DNA of 64,000 nt from Paracoccaceae bacterium Fryx2 (GTDB lineage: Bacteria > Pseudomonadota > Alphaproteobacteria > Rhodobacterales > Rhodobacteraceae): contig JAVSGI010000005.1 of NCBI GenBank assembly GCA_032334235.1, positions 2,943,501 to 3,007,500 on the forward strand, given 5' to 3'. The notes under the pieces are model-generated. The model ran no database searches and was not told the origin of the DNA. It saw nothing but the letters and a program-made list of their open reading frames with translations. Made by a program: the position numbers and the translations under genes. The stretch's first letter is position 1, and every line of letters begins with the position of its first letter. Below are positions 17,461 to 27,295 of this stretch, in pieces.

Positions 17461-19053
17461 CTACTTGGTCACGGCCTTGAACGAGTTGTCGTTGAACGAC
17501 GGCCCGACGATGAAACCTTCGACGTTCTTGCGGCGTGCCAGAACCTCGATCTCCTGGAACATGATCACGAAGGGCGAGGTTTCCTGATGCTCCTTCTGCA
17601 GCTCGACATACATCGCGGCGCGTTTGTCGGCGTCGGCCTCCAGCACGGCGGCATCGGCCTTCAGCGTCATTTCCGGGATGTCCCACGCGTTGCGCCAGGC
17701 CAGCGGCTTGGAGGCCGCCTCGTCCGCGTTGTCGGGGTTGCGCGCGAAGGTGTCGGCGTTGGTGTGGGGGTCCTGATAGTCGGGGCCCCAGCGGCCGATG
17801 TAGATGTCATGCGTGCGGGCGCGGTATTTGGTCAGAGTCTGCTGGCCGTCGCCGGGGATGATCTCCAGCGTGATGCCCGCCTGCGCGAAGGTCTGCTGCA
17901 TGGCCTGCGCGATGCCGGTGATGTCGTCGGTATTGCGCGTGTCCATCGTCACGGTGAAGCCGTCGGCCAGACCGGCGGCTGCCAGCAGTTCCTTGGCCTT
18001 GGCCACGTCGAGCGCGAAGGGCGTGTCTTCCAGCGCGCCAAGGAAGCCCTTGGGCAGGAACGCCTGATGCACCTCGACCTTGCCCTTCATGATGGTGTCG
18101 GCGATGGTCGCGTAATCCACCAGGTATTTCAGCGCCTGACGCACCTCGGGCTTGGCGAGGTTCGGGTTCTTCTGGTTCAGGCCCAGATAGTAGATGGAAC
18201 CCTTCACGCCGCTGTCGATCGCGATGTCGGGGTTGGACGACAGCGCGATGATTTCCTCGGCGCCGACGTTTCGGGCAATGTCGATGTCGCCCTGTTCCAG
18301 CAGCAGGCGCTGGGTCGAGGTTTCGGGAATGTGACGGTAGATCGCACGCGCCATCGGTGGGGCTTCGCCGCCATAGTTCGGGTTGCGTTCCAGAACGACA
18401 ACCTCGTTGGCACGCCATTCGCGGATGCTGAAGGCGCCCGACCCGGCATAGCCGGTCTTCAGCCAGTTGTAGCCGAAGTCGCCATCGGCCTCGTTTTCCA
18501 TCGCGAGCTTCTCATCGACGATGAAGCCGACGGTCGAGGTCAGGCAATACAGCACCAGCGTCGGGGCATAGGCTTTGTCCATCTCGAATTCGAAGGTCAT
18601 GTCGCCGGTGGTGCGGATCATCGCGTCGGCGTTGTCGGCGGTGAAGCCGAACTGCGTCAGGATGAACGCGGGCGACTTGTCGAGCTTGACCGCCCGGCGC
18701 AGCGAGAACACGGCGTCCGACGCCGTGATCGGGTTGCCCGAGGCGAACTTCAGGCCGGGCTTCATCACGAAGCTGAAGGTCTTGCCGTCTTCCGAAACCG
18801 TCCAGCTTTCCGCCAGCACGCCGAAGATGTCGGCGACGTTGTTCACGTCATAGCCGATCAGGCCCTGATAGGCGTTGCCCAGAATCTCGGATGCGGTGAA
18901 TTCGAACACCTCGGCCGGGTCAAGGCTGATGATGTCGTCGATTGCCCAGGCCTGGATCAGCGTGTCGGCCGGGGTTGCCGCCCGCGCTGCCGGCGCGAAC
19001 AGGGACAGCGATGCCACAAGGGCAGCGCCGACCAATAGGGGGAAGTGTTTCAT
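17461..19053 (-). CDS. Peptide ABC transporter substrate-binding protein (family 5)
   Basis: A 530-residue periplasmic protein with a signal peptide of about 27 residues (hydrophobic core LLVGAALVASLSLF, cut near ARA). The family 5 signature region FVMKPGLKFASGNPITASDAV is present. First gene of the operon, followed by DppB, DppC, DppD, DppF and the dipeptidase. The presence of a cytosolic dipeptidase implies short peptides rather than nickel or opines as cargo. The ATG at 19053 starts a classic signal peptide. Confidence 0.9.
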   Translation of the reverse strand: MKHFPLLVGAALVASLSLFAPAARAATPADTLIQAWAIDDIISLDPAEVFEFTASEILGNAYQGLIGYDVNNVADIFGVLAESWTVSEDGKTFSFVMKPGLKFASGNPITASDAVFSLRRAVKLDKSPAFILTQFGFTADNADAMIRTTGDMTFEFEMDKAYAPTLVLYCLTSTVGFIVDEKLAMENEADGDFGYNWLKTGYAGSGAFSIREWRANEVVVLERNPNYGGEAPPMARAIYRHIPETSTQRLLLEQGDIDIARNVGAEEIIALSSNPDIAIDSGVKGSIYYLGLNQKNPNLAKPEVRQALKYLVDYATIADTIMKGKVEVHQAFLPKGFLGALEDTPFALDVAKAKELLAAAGLADGFTVTMDTRNTDDITGIAQAMQQTFAQAGITLEIIPGDGQQTLTKYRARTHDIYIGRWGPDYQDPHTNADTFARNPDNADEAASKPLAWRNAWDIPEMTLKADAAVLEADADKRAAMYVELQKEHQETSPFVIMFQEIEVLARRKNVEGFIVGPSFNDNSFKAVTK

Positions 19054-19131
19054 GTCAGTCTCCCAAACGTGTTGGATTTGTTTTTGGTTTTCTTGGCGCT
19101 GGCAGGCCGCAGGCCAAAGCGCATCCCGCAG

Positions 19132-19160
19132 GTTAACCTTCGAATGACATGCGATGTCAA
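19132..19160 (-). promoter_or_regulatory. Promoter and overlapping palindrome for the peptide transporter operon
   Basis: On the minus strand, TTGACA (plus 19155-19160) lies 17 bases from a weak -10 GTTAAC (19132-19137). The -35 is overlapped by a perfect palindrome, TGACAT-GCG-ATGTCA (19145-19159). It precedes the binding protein start by about 80 bases and looks like a repressed promoter. Confidence 0.45.
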
Positions 19161-19499
19161 GGATCGCCTCTCTTCCGGCAGCATGGGGCAGCGGCAGGTT
19201 GCGGATGCGCCGGCCGGTCGGCGCGCTTGTGGCATTGGCCCGCGCCGGGGCGGCGGGCGCGGTGCCGGGATCGCCAATCCCCCCGGTCCCCCTGCCGTTC
19301 TCCGCAAAGGGCGGTGATCGGCAGGGATTGACCCGACCGCAGCGGGTCGGCGCCTTGAAAGGTGACCGGCCGGGCGTGGCCGCCGGCAAAGGCGGCCTCG
19401 CCCGCGATGACCGCCGACCGGCCAGGGGTCATCGCCCCCGCTCCGGCACCATGATGATGCCGGGGCCGGGTTCATGCCTGCCCCCGTCGCACTCTGCCA
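19161..19499. other. Intergenic stretch without a recognised gene
   Basis: Between the leftward peptide-transporter promoter and the 3' end of the leftward hydrolase gene. No open frame has recognisable protein motifs. A short hairpin, CCGGCA (19443-19448) with TGCCGG (19458-19463), lies downstream of the hydrolase stop and could end that transcript, but it has no T-run. Confidence 0.4.
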
Positions 19500-20342
19500 T
19501 CAGAACAGGCGCAGCAGCGCCCGCGACAGCTCCGTGTCGGCATCGCAGAGATCGAGGATCACATCGAAATGGTTGCGCCCCGGCACCGTCAGCAGCGGCG
19601 CACCCAGCACCTGCGCACAGGCGCGCGACTGGCGGTGAAAGCCGGGGGTTTCACGCTCTGCCATCACGATGTGCGCCGGCGGGGCACCGGTCGGCTGGCG
19701 CAGCAGGCCGAGGGTCGCCACCTCCTCCGCCGTCAGGGCCATCCAGTCCTGCACATGGCTGGCGGCGATCGGCGCAAGCTCGAACAGCCCGCTGACCGGC
19801 ATAGCGCCGCGCAGCGGTTGCGCGGGCAGGCCCAGCGCGCCCTGCCAGCCGGTCATCATCAGCGTGCCCGCCAGGTGCCCGCCCGCCGAAGACCCCGCGA
19901 CCACGATCCGCTCACGGTCGAGGCCCAGCGCATCGGCGTCGTGCCACAGATGGGCCAGCGCGGCGCGCATCTGCCGGGTGATCTCGGTCAGCCCGGCCTT
20001 GGGAGCCAGCGTGTGGTCGGGCACGGCGGTGGCAATGCCGCGCGCCGCCAGCATCGGCGCCATGAAGGCGGAATGACCCTTAGACAGCGCCCGCCAGTAG
20101 CCGCCGTGCAGGAACAGCAGCACCGGGCGGCGTTCGCCCGGCACCGTGCCGAACAGGTCCAGCCGCTCGCCAGAGCGGTCGTCATAAATCAGATCCAGCC
20201 GCGCCCCCGGCATCAGGCGCGCCGGGGCAGACTGCGCGGCATAGTCCGCGATGATCCGGGCGAACTCCGGCTGCGAAACGCAATCCCTCGGGGTATAATC
20301 AGCATCCAGCCGGGCGCGGGGCCACAGGGCTTCGGCCTGCAT
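19500..20342 (-). CDS. Alpha/beta hydrolase, arylformamidase-like
   Basis: A 280-residue serine hydrolase. It has the oxyanion motif LFLHGGYWRAL, where HGGYW is typical of alpha/beta-hydrolase kynurenine formamidases and related esterases, the nucleophile elbow AGSSAGG, and a C-terminal histidine in GRNHFD. No signal peptide. Last gene of the leftward liv-linked run, with its ATG overlapping the nadX-like stop (TGATG). Formamidase action on N-formylkynurenine or another N-acyl arylamine is inferred from the motif and the nearby 3-hydroxyanthranilate dioxygenase; a plain esterase is possible. Confidence 0.7.
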   Translation of the reverse strand: MQAEALWPRARLDADYTPRDCVSQPEFARIIADYAAQSAPARLMPGARLDLIYDDRSGERLDLFGTVPGERRPVLLFLHGGYWRALSKGHSAFMAPMLAARGIATAVPDHTLAPKAGLTEITRQMRAALAHLWHDADALGLDRERIVVAGSSAGGHLAGTLMMTGWQGALGLPAQPLRGAMPVSGLFELAPIAASHVQDWMALTAEEVATLGLLRQPTGAPPAHIVMAERETPGFHRQSRACAQVLGAPLLTVPGRNHFDVILDLCDADTELSRALLRLF

Positions 20343-21145
20343 CACAGCACCAGCGGCCCGGCGCGGTTCTCGATCATCCGCACCAGCGACAGCGCCGTCA
20401 TTTCCGACGACTTCGGGTTGCCCTGCAATGCGCGGTTTTCCAGCACGATCTCCATCCGGCCGAAATCGCCGCTGGCCGTGATGCGGTGGCTGTTGCGCGT
20501 CGCCGCCGGGTCGGCCACCAGCGCCACGGTCGTGCGCTCCAGCCCCACCCCGGCCAGCGCCGAGATCACCGCGACATTGGCATTCTGCGGATAGGAGTCG
20601 GCCGCATCCCGCGCCGGGCCCTCGAAGAAGGTGAAGGGCGCTGTCAGCCCCGCCAGATCGCACAGGCTTTCGGCCCTGGTCCCCAGCCATGCCAGCGGCG
20701 GCTTCACCACCTCGTGCCGTACCGACGCCAAAGGCAGCCGCGCCGCCGCCGCCAGCGCGTCGATCCCGCCCAGCGCGCCGGGCGGGATGATCAGTTGCGC
20801 GCCGGTGCCCTTCGCCAGCGCCACCAGTTCGTCCAGCAGCCGGTCCTCGACAAGGGCCGAGGTTGACGACACCGCGAAGTCCGTGCCCGCGCCCAGCACC
20901 GCCCGGCCCCATATCCCCACCGATCCGCGCTCCGCGGCCTCCACCACCAGATCCAGCGCCCCGAGGTCGAAGTCGCCGGGGCCCCCGATCAGCGGCGTGT
21001 CGGCCGGCACCCCCAGACGGGGGCGCGCCGCATCGCGCACCGCCACCATCGCCAGTGTCACCGGCGCGCGCCGTTCCACCAGCAGCCCCGCCACCCGCGC
21101 GCCGATCGCGCCCCAGCCCACCAGCCCCAGCCTAAAGCCCGACAT
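20342..21145 (-). CDS. L-aspartate dehydrogenase-like protein
   Basis: A 267-residue NAD(P)-dependent amino-acid dehydrogenase related to NadX. The Rossmann motif is LVGWGAIGARVAGLL and the family signature YPQNANVAVISALAG lies in the catalytic domain. NadX normally oxidises aspartate to iminoaspartate, but relatives sit in catabolic clusters and act on other amines. Its start lies inside the end of livF (14-base overlap), so it belongs to the transporter operon rather than to NAD synthesis. Substrate unresolved. Confidence 0.75.
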   Translation of the reverse strand: MSGFRLGLVGWGAIGARVAGLLVERRAPVTLAMVAVRDAARPRLGVPADTPLIGGPGDFDLGALDLVVEAAERGSVGIWGRAVLGAGTDFAVSSTSALVEDRLLDELVALAKGTGAQLIIPPGALGGIDALAAAARLPLASVRHEVVKPPLAWLGTRAESLCDLAGLTAPFTFFEGPARDAADSYPQNANVAVISALAGVGLERTTVALVADPAATRNSHRITASGDFGRMEIVLENRALQGNPKSSEMTALSLVRMIENRAGPLVL

Positions 21146-21833
21146 AGCCCTGCACCTTCGCCGCGTCGCGGTCCATGTCTGCCCCGGTGCCGACCCAGAC
21201 GGTCCGGCCCTTCTCCACGATGTAATGCCGGTCGGCCAGCCGCTTCAGCACCGACAGGTTCTTGTCGATCAAGAGGATCGACTGCCCCGCCTCCTTCAGA
21301 TGCGCGATGCAGTGCCAGATTTCGGTGCGGATCACCGGGGCCAGCCCCTCGGTCGCCTCGTCAAGGATCAGAAGGCGCGGGTTGGTCATCAGCGCCCGCC
21401 CCACCGCCAGCATCTGCTGCTCGCCGCCCGACAGGGTGCCCGCCACCTGCCCGGCCCGTTCGCGCAAGCGGGGGAACAGGGCATAGACACGGTCCAGTGT
21501 CCACGGCTGGGGCCGGTTCAGGCGGTTCGCGGCGGTGGCGATCAGGTTTTCGCGCACGCTCAGGGTGCGGAAGATCTGCCGCCCCTCGGGCACCAGCCCG
21601 ACACCCAGCCGCGCGATGCGTTCGGGTGCCATGCCGGTGATCGGCGTGCCGTCGAACTGCACCGCGCCACCGCGTGCGCCCAGCAGCCCCATGATGCAGC
21701 GCACAGTGGTGGTCTTGCCCATGCCGTTGCGGCCCATCAGCGTCACCACCTCGCCGTCGCGCACCTCCAGCGCCACGTCGAACAGCACCTGGCTGGCCCC
21801 GTAGGCGGCCTTCAACCCCTGCACGCTCAGCAC
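21132..21833 (-). CDS. livF: Branched-chain amino acid-type ABC transporter ATPase (LivF)
   Basis: A 233-residue ATPase of the hydrophobic amino acid uptake family. Walker A GRNGMGKTT, signature LSGGEQQMLAVGRA and Walker B LLILDEATEGLAP are typical of LivF. It pairs with the LivG-type protein encoded immediately upstream (overlap 21827-21833). The Liv family also carries aromatic acids and amides, which suits the aromatic genes nearby. Confidence 0.9.
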   Translation of the reverse strand: MLSVQGLKAAYGASQVLFDVALEVRDGEVVTLMGRNGMGKTTTVRCIMGLLGARGGAVQFDGTPITGMAPERIARLGVGLVPEGRQIFRTLSVRENLIATAANRLNRPQPWTLDRVYALFPRLRERAGQVAGTLSGGEQQMLAVGRALMTNPRLLILDEATEGLAPVIRTEIWHCIAHLKEAGQSILLIDKNLSVLKRLADRHYIVEKGRTVWVGTGADMDRDAAKVQGYVGL

Positions 21834-22582
21834 AACTCGTCCTCCGCGCCCAGATAGGCTTCGCGCACCGCCGGGTTGTCGCGAATTTCCGCCACCGTGC
21901 CCTGCGCGATGATGCGCCCGTAGACCAGCACCGAAATCCGGTCGGCCAGCGCGAACACCGCCCCCATGTCGTGCTCCACCAGCAGAATCGCCGTGCTTTC
22001 GCGGGTCTGGCGCAGCATCCCGATCATCGCCTGGCTTTCAAGATGCCCCAGCCCCGCCATCGGTTCATCGAGAAGCAGCAGGCGCGGCTGCATCGCCAGC
22101 GCCACGATCAGCTCAAGCTGCTTCTTCTCGCCGTGGCTCAGGTCGGCGACGCGGACGGCGGCGCGGGGGCCGAGCGGGCAGGCGGCAAGGCAGACATCGG
22201 CCGCGTCCCACACCGCGCTGCGGTGGCGCAGGCTGTCCCAGATGCGGAAGTTGCCGCCTTCGCGTGCCTGCACCGCCATGCCGACATTCTCGCGCACCGT
22301 CATGTCATCCAGCAGCGAGGTGATCTGGAACGTCCGCCCCAGCCCGATGTCCACCCGCGCCGAGACCGGCAGGTGCGTGACATCGCGCCCCGCCAGGTGG
22401 ATCACTCCCGCATCCGGCGCCAACTCGCCGCTCAACTGGTTGATCAGGGTCGATTTCCCCGCCCCGTTCGGCCCGATCAGCGCGTGAATCTCGCCGGGAA
22501 AGACGTCGAGCGTGACGTGATCGGTGGCCAGCAGCCCGCCGAACCGTTTCACCAGCCCCTCGATCTTCAGGATCGCCGTCAT
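21827..22582 (-). CDS. livG: Branched-chain amino acid-type ABC transporter ATPase (LivG)
   Basis: A 251-residue ATPase with Walker A GPNGAGKST, a LivG-type signature LSHGEKKQLELIVALA, Walker B LLLLDEPMAGL and the EHDMGAVFALADRISVL switch region. The ATG at 22582 overlaps the livM stop as ATGA; reading further upstream would enter livM. Confidence 0.9.
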   Translation of the reverse strand: MTAILKIEGLVKRFGGLLATDHVTLDVFPGEIHALIGPNGAGKSTLINQLSGELAPDAGVIHLAGRDVTHLPVSARVDIGLGRTFQITSLLDDMTVRENVGMAVQAREGGNFRIWDSLRHRSAVWDAADVCLAACPLGPRAAVRVADLSHGEKKQLELIVALAMQPRLLLLDEPMAGLGHLESQAMIGMLRQTRESTAILLVEHDMGAVFALADRISVLVYGRIIAQGTVAEIRDNPAVREAYLGAEDELC

Positions 22583-23541
22583 CCGCGCCCCCCGATCCGC
22601 GCCAGCAGCGCCGCAATCCCGCCGCGCGTGCCCAGCACCACCACCAGCAAGATCAGCCCCAGCGCCAGCGGCCAGTGTTCCGTCCAGGAGGAAAGGAACG
22701 TCTCCAGCATCAGGAACACGGCGGCACCCAGGAACGGCCCGAACAGCGTGCCCACGCCGCCGAGGATCACCATGATCATCAGCTCGCCCGATTTGGTCCA
22801 GTGCATCATGTCGGGGCTGGCAAAGCGCAGGAAGTTTGCCATCAGCGCCCCGGCGAGCCCCGCCCCGGCGCCCGACAGCGCGAAGGCATAGAGGCGGTAG
22901 CGGTATGCGGGCACCCCCAGCGCGGCCATCCGCCGCTCGTTCTGCCGCAGCCCGGCGATGATGCCGCCGAAGCTCGACCCGATCAGCCGCTTCAGCCCCC
23001 AGAAAAATCCGGCGGTGATTGCCAGCACCACCCAGTAGAACGTCGCCTTGTCTCGCATGTTCAGGAAGGGCAGCTCGTTGGTGCGGCGGATGATGATGCC
23101 ATCCTCGCCGCCATAGGTCTTCAGCGAGACGAACAGGAAGAACAGCATCTGCGCGAAGGCCAGCGTGATCATGATGAACTGCACGCCCCCGGTGCGCAGC
23201 GACAGCGCCCCGATCAGCCCGGCGAACACCCCTGCCACCAGCACCGCCAGCGGCAGCGTCACCAGCATCTGGTTGCTGCCGGGAATGACCCCGAACAGCA
23301 GGGTTTCCGCGTCGTGATGGTGGAACAGGATGCCCACGACATAGCCGCCGATCCCGAAAAACGCGGCATGGCCGAAGCTGACCATCCCGCCATAGCCCAG
23401 GATGAAGTTCAGGCTCGCCGCCGCCATGCCGTAGATCAGGATCCGCGTCGCCAGCGACAGCCACGCCGCCTGCCCCAGCAGGTCGGTCACGAAAGGCAGC
23501 GCGATCAACGCCGCCAGCAGCAGCCAGGGGGCAAGGCGCAT
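22579..23541 (-). CDS. livM: Branched-chain amino acid-type ABC transporter permease (LivM)
   Basis: A 320-residue membrane permease. The segment MAAASLNFILGYGGMVSFGHAAFFGIG is not quoted in full here, but NFILGYGGMVSFGHAAF is the hallmark of LivM. Eight or more hydrophobic segments are visible. The ATG at 23541 overlaps the livH stop in a TGATG; a GTG three bases earlier is possible. Forms a heterodimer with LivH. Confidence 0.9.
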   Translation of the reverse strand: MRLAPWLLLAALIALPFVTDLLGQAAWLSLATRILIYGMAAASLNFILGYGGMVSFGHAAFFGIGGYVVGILFHHHDAETLLFGVIPGSNQMLVTLPLAVLVAGVFAGLIGALSLRTGGVQFIMITLAFAQMLFFLFVSLKTYGGEDGIIIRRTNELPFLNMRDKATFYWVVLAITAGFFWGLKRLIGSSFGGIIAGLRQNERRMAALGVPAYRYRLYAFALSGAGAGLAGALMANFLRFASPDMMHWTKSGELMIMVILGGVGTLFGPFLGAAVFLMLETFLSSWTEHWPLALGLILLVVVLGTRGGIAALLARIGGRG

Positions 23542-24455
23542 CACGACCCCGCCGCAAACAGGCCCTTGGGCCGGACCAGCAGCACCAGCGCCATCAAGAG
23601 ATAGATCCCCATCGACGATATGCCGATGCCCAGCGCATCGGCCTCGGGCCCCGGCATCACCCCGCGCAGCAGCCCGGGCAGGAAGGCACGCAGGCAGGTG
23701 TCTATCACCCCCAGCGCGATCCCCGCGACGAAGGCCCCCTTGATCGAGCCGACCCCGCCGATCACCACGACAACGAAGGTCGCCAGCAATATCTGTTCGC
23801 CCATCCCGACCTGCACCGCCAGGATCGGCCCGGCCATGTAGCCCGCAAGCCCCGCCAGCAGCGCCCCAAGCCCGAACACCACGGTGTAGAGCATCCGGAT
23901 GTCGACCCCCAGCGCCCGCACCATCTCGCGGTTGGTGGACCCCGCACGCACCAGCATCCCGATCCGGGTGCGGTTGATCAGCAGGTAAAGCCCCAGCGCC
24001 ACCAAGAGGCCGGTGAAGATGATCAGCAGCCGGTAGGTCGGGTAGGGCAGGCCGGGCAGCAGCTCGACCGACCCGGCAAAGGCTTCGGGCAGGGCGGTGA
24101 ACACCGGCTGGCGGCCAAAGCCCAGCACGATCAACTGGTTGAACATCAAAATCAGCGCAAAGGTCGCCAGCACCTGATCCAGATGGTCGCGGGCGTAAAG
24201 CCTGCGCACCACCAGCGCCTCGATTGCAAGGCCGGTCAGCCCCGCCGCCGCCAGCGCCGCAGGCAGGCCCAGCCAGAAGCTGCCGGTCTGGGTGGCGACC
24301 CAGGTGCCCGCATAGGCCCCCACCATGTAAAGCGAGCCATGCGCGAGGTTGATCACCCCCATGATCCCGAAGATCAGGGTCAGCCCCGCCGCCAGCAGGA
24401 ACAGCATGACCCCGTATTGCAGGCCATTCAGCAGTTGTTCAAGAACCAGGATCAT
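23541..24455 (-). CDS. livH: Branched-chain amino acid-type ABC transporter permease (LivH)
   Basis: A 304-residue membrane permease. The N-terminal LNGLQYGVMLFLLAAGLTLIFG and INLAHGSLYMVGAY segments are diagnostic for LivH. It follows the binding protein gene after a 64-base spacer with a strong stem-loop. Confidence 0.9.
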   Translation of the reverse strand: MILVLEQLLNGLQYGVMLFLLAAGLTLIFGIMGVINLAHGSLYMVGAYAGTWVATQTGSFWLGLPAALAAAGLTGLAIEALVVRRLYARDHLDQVLATFALILMFNQLIVLGFGRQPVFTALPEAFAGSVELLPGLPYPTYRLLIIFTGLLVALGLYLLINRTRIGMLVRAGSTNREMVRALGVDIRMLYTVVFGLGALLAGLAGYMAGPILAVQVGMGEQILLATFVVVVIGGVGSIKGAFVAGIALGVIDTCLRAFLPGLLRGVMPGPEADALGIGISSMGIYLLMALVLLVRPKGLFAAGS

Positions 24456-24488
24456 CCGCCCGCCCGATCATCCAAGCCGGAAATGGTT

Positions 24489-24510
24489 GGGCCGGGGTCG
24501 CCCCCGGCCC
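24489..24510 (-). promoter_or_regulatory. Strong stem-loop between binding-protein gene and livH
   Basis: GGGCCGGGG (24489-24497) pairs perfectly with CCCCGGCCC (24502-24510) around TCGC. It lies just after the binding-protein stop in a leftward transcript, with no T-run. Such stems usually stabilise the binding-protein mRNA and lower expression of the permease genes. Confidence 0.55.
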
Positions 24511-24519
24511 GGCGCAGCG

Positions 24520-25683
24520 TCACATCTTGCAGTCGGCGGCATAGGCGTCGCCGTAATCCTCCAGCAGCTTTTCCTTGGTGACCGCCATGGGCTTGCCGTC
24601 CGGCCCCGCCACGATGTCCAGGAGATACCAGTCATGCACCGGATGCTGGTTCGGCCCGAACGCGAAGTCGCCGCGCACCGAGGCGAAATCGGCCGCCCGC
24701 ACCGCCTCGCGGAAGGCGTCGATGTCGTCCAGACCGCCGGTCTTGGCCAGCGCCGAGGAAATCAGGCGCGCGGTGTCATAGCCCTGGCTGCCGTAATAGG
24801 TGATCGGGCGCGCGTATTTCGCATCCCAGGCCGCGACGAACTCCTTGTTCGCCTCATTGTCGAAATCGCGGTTCCAGTGCGCGGTGGCATGGATGCCGAT
24901 TGCACCCTCGCCCACGGCAGCCAGCACCACGGCATCGGTGGAAGGCTCCGACAGCACCATCGGAATCGCGCCCGACAGCCCGGCCTGCGCGTATTGCTTC
25001 AGGAAGGCGATGCCCAGCCCGCCGGGGTGGAACTGGAACACCACATCGGGCGCCGCCGCGCGTATCTGCGCCATTTCGCTGGCGAAATCGGTCTGGTCAA
25101 GCTGGGTGTAAAGCTCGCCCGCGATCTCGCCGCCGAACATGCGCTTGAAGCCGTTGATGGCGTCTTTCCCGGCCTGATAGTTGGGGGCCAGCACGAAAGC
25201 CTTCTTGAAGCCAAGCTGCTTGGCCGCCGCCCCCGCCGCCTCGTGCAGCGCGTCGTTCTGCCAGCTTACGACGAAATAGTTCTGGTTGCACTCGGCCCCG
25301 GCGAGGTTCGACGGCCCGGCGTTCGGGCTGATGTAGATCGCGCCGTTCTCGACAATCTCGGGCACCGTGGCACCGGCGACGTTGGAAAACACGATGCCGG
25401 TCAGCAGCTTGATGCCTTCGTCGTTCATGAACTTTTCGGCGATCTGCAGGCCGTTGCCGGGCTTCAGCCCGTCATCCTCGACCACCAGTTCGACCGGCAC
25501 GCCGCCCAGCTTGCCGCCCTCCATCTCGATGGCCAGCAGCATCCCGTCGCGGATGTCGGCGCCCAGATAGCCCGCAGGCCCGGAAAGCGTGGTGATCATC
25601 CCGATCTTCAGCGCGTCCTGCGCCAGGGCCGGGGCCGTCATCAGCGCGGCAAGGCTTGCCGCCGAAAGAAGCCGTTTCATCAT
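24520..25683 (-). CDS. Branched-chain amino acid-type ABC transporter substrate-binding protein
   Basis: A 387-residue periplasmic protein with a short signal peptide (MMKRLLSAASLAALMTAPALA, cleaved near residue 22). The mature N-terminus DALKIGMITTLSGPAGYLG matches the LivJ/LivK fold. Its aromatic-compound relatives bind acids and amides, so the ligand need not be leucine. The first ATG of ATGATG at 25683 follows a GGGAG site. Encoded between the dioxygenase gene and livH. Confidence 0.88.
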   Translation of the reverse strand: MMKRLLSAASLAALMTAPALAQDALKIGMITTLSGPAGYLGADIRDGMLLAIEMEGGKLGGVPVELVVEDDGLKPGNGLQIAEKFMNDEGIKLLTGIVFSNVAGATVPEIVENGAIYISPNAGPSNLAGAECNQNYFVVSWQNDALHEAAGAAAKQLGFKKAFVLAPNYQAGKDAINGFKRMFGGEIAGELYTQLDQTDFASEMAQIRAAAPDVVFQFHPGGLGIAFLKQYAQAGLSGAIPMVLSEPSTDAVVLAAVGEGAIGIHATAHWNRDFDNEANKEFVAAWDAKYARPITYYGSQGYDTARLISSALAKTGGLDDIDAFREAVRAADFASVRGDFAFGPNQHPVHDWYLLDIVAGPDGKPMAVTKEKLLEDYGDAYAADCKM

Positions 25684-25731
25684 GTGCAGTCTCCCAGTTG
25701 AGGTTGTAGCCATTCGGCCTTGTGTTGAGCC

Positions 25732-25763
25732 TGCCCGTTCGGGCAAAGCACTTCAAGTCTGAA
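25732..25763. promoter_or_regulatory. Hairpin and TTCAAG-type site upstream of the binding-protein gene
   Basis: TGCCCG (25732-25737) and CGGGCA (25740-25745) form a perfect hairpin. Next to it is TTCAAGTCTGAA (25752-25763), close to the perfect palindrome TTCAAGCTTGAA at 38570-38581. The gap follows the dioxygenase stop, so this may be both an end of transcript and a start point for the transporter genes. Confidence 0.35.
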
Positions 25764-25767
25764 ATAT

Positions 25768-27291
<1,524 letters not shown>

Positions 27292-27295
<4 letters not shown>

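Noticed and set aside
20342-21145. NAD biosynthesis role for the NadX-like gene
   Set aside because: No nadA or nadC nearby; it is embedded in a transporter operon with catabolic genes, so a catabolic role is more likely.
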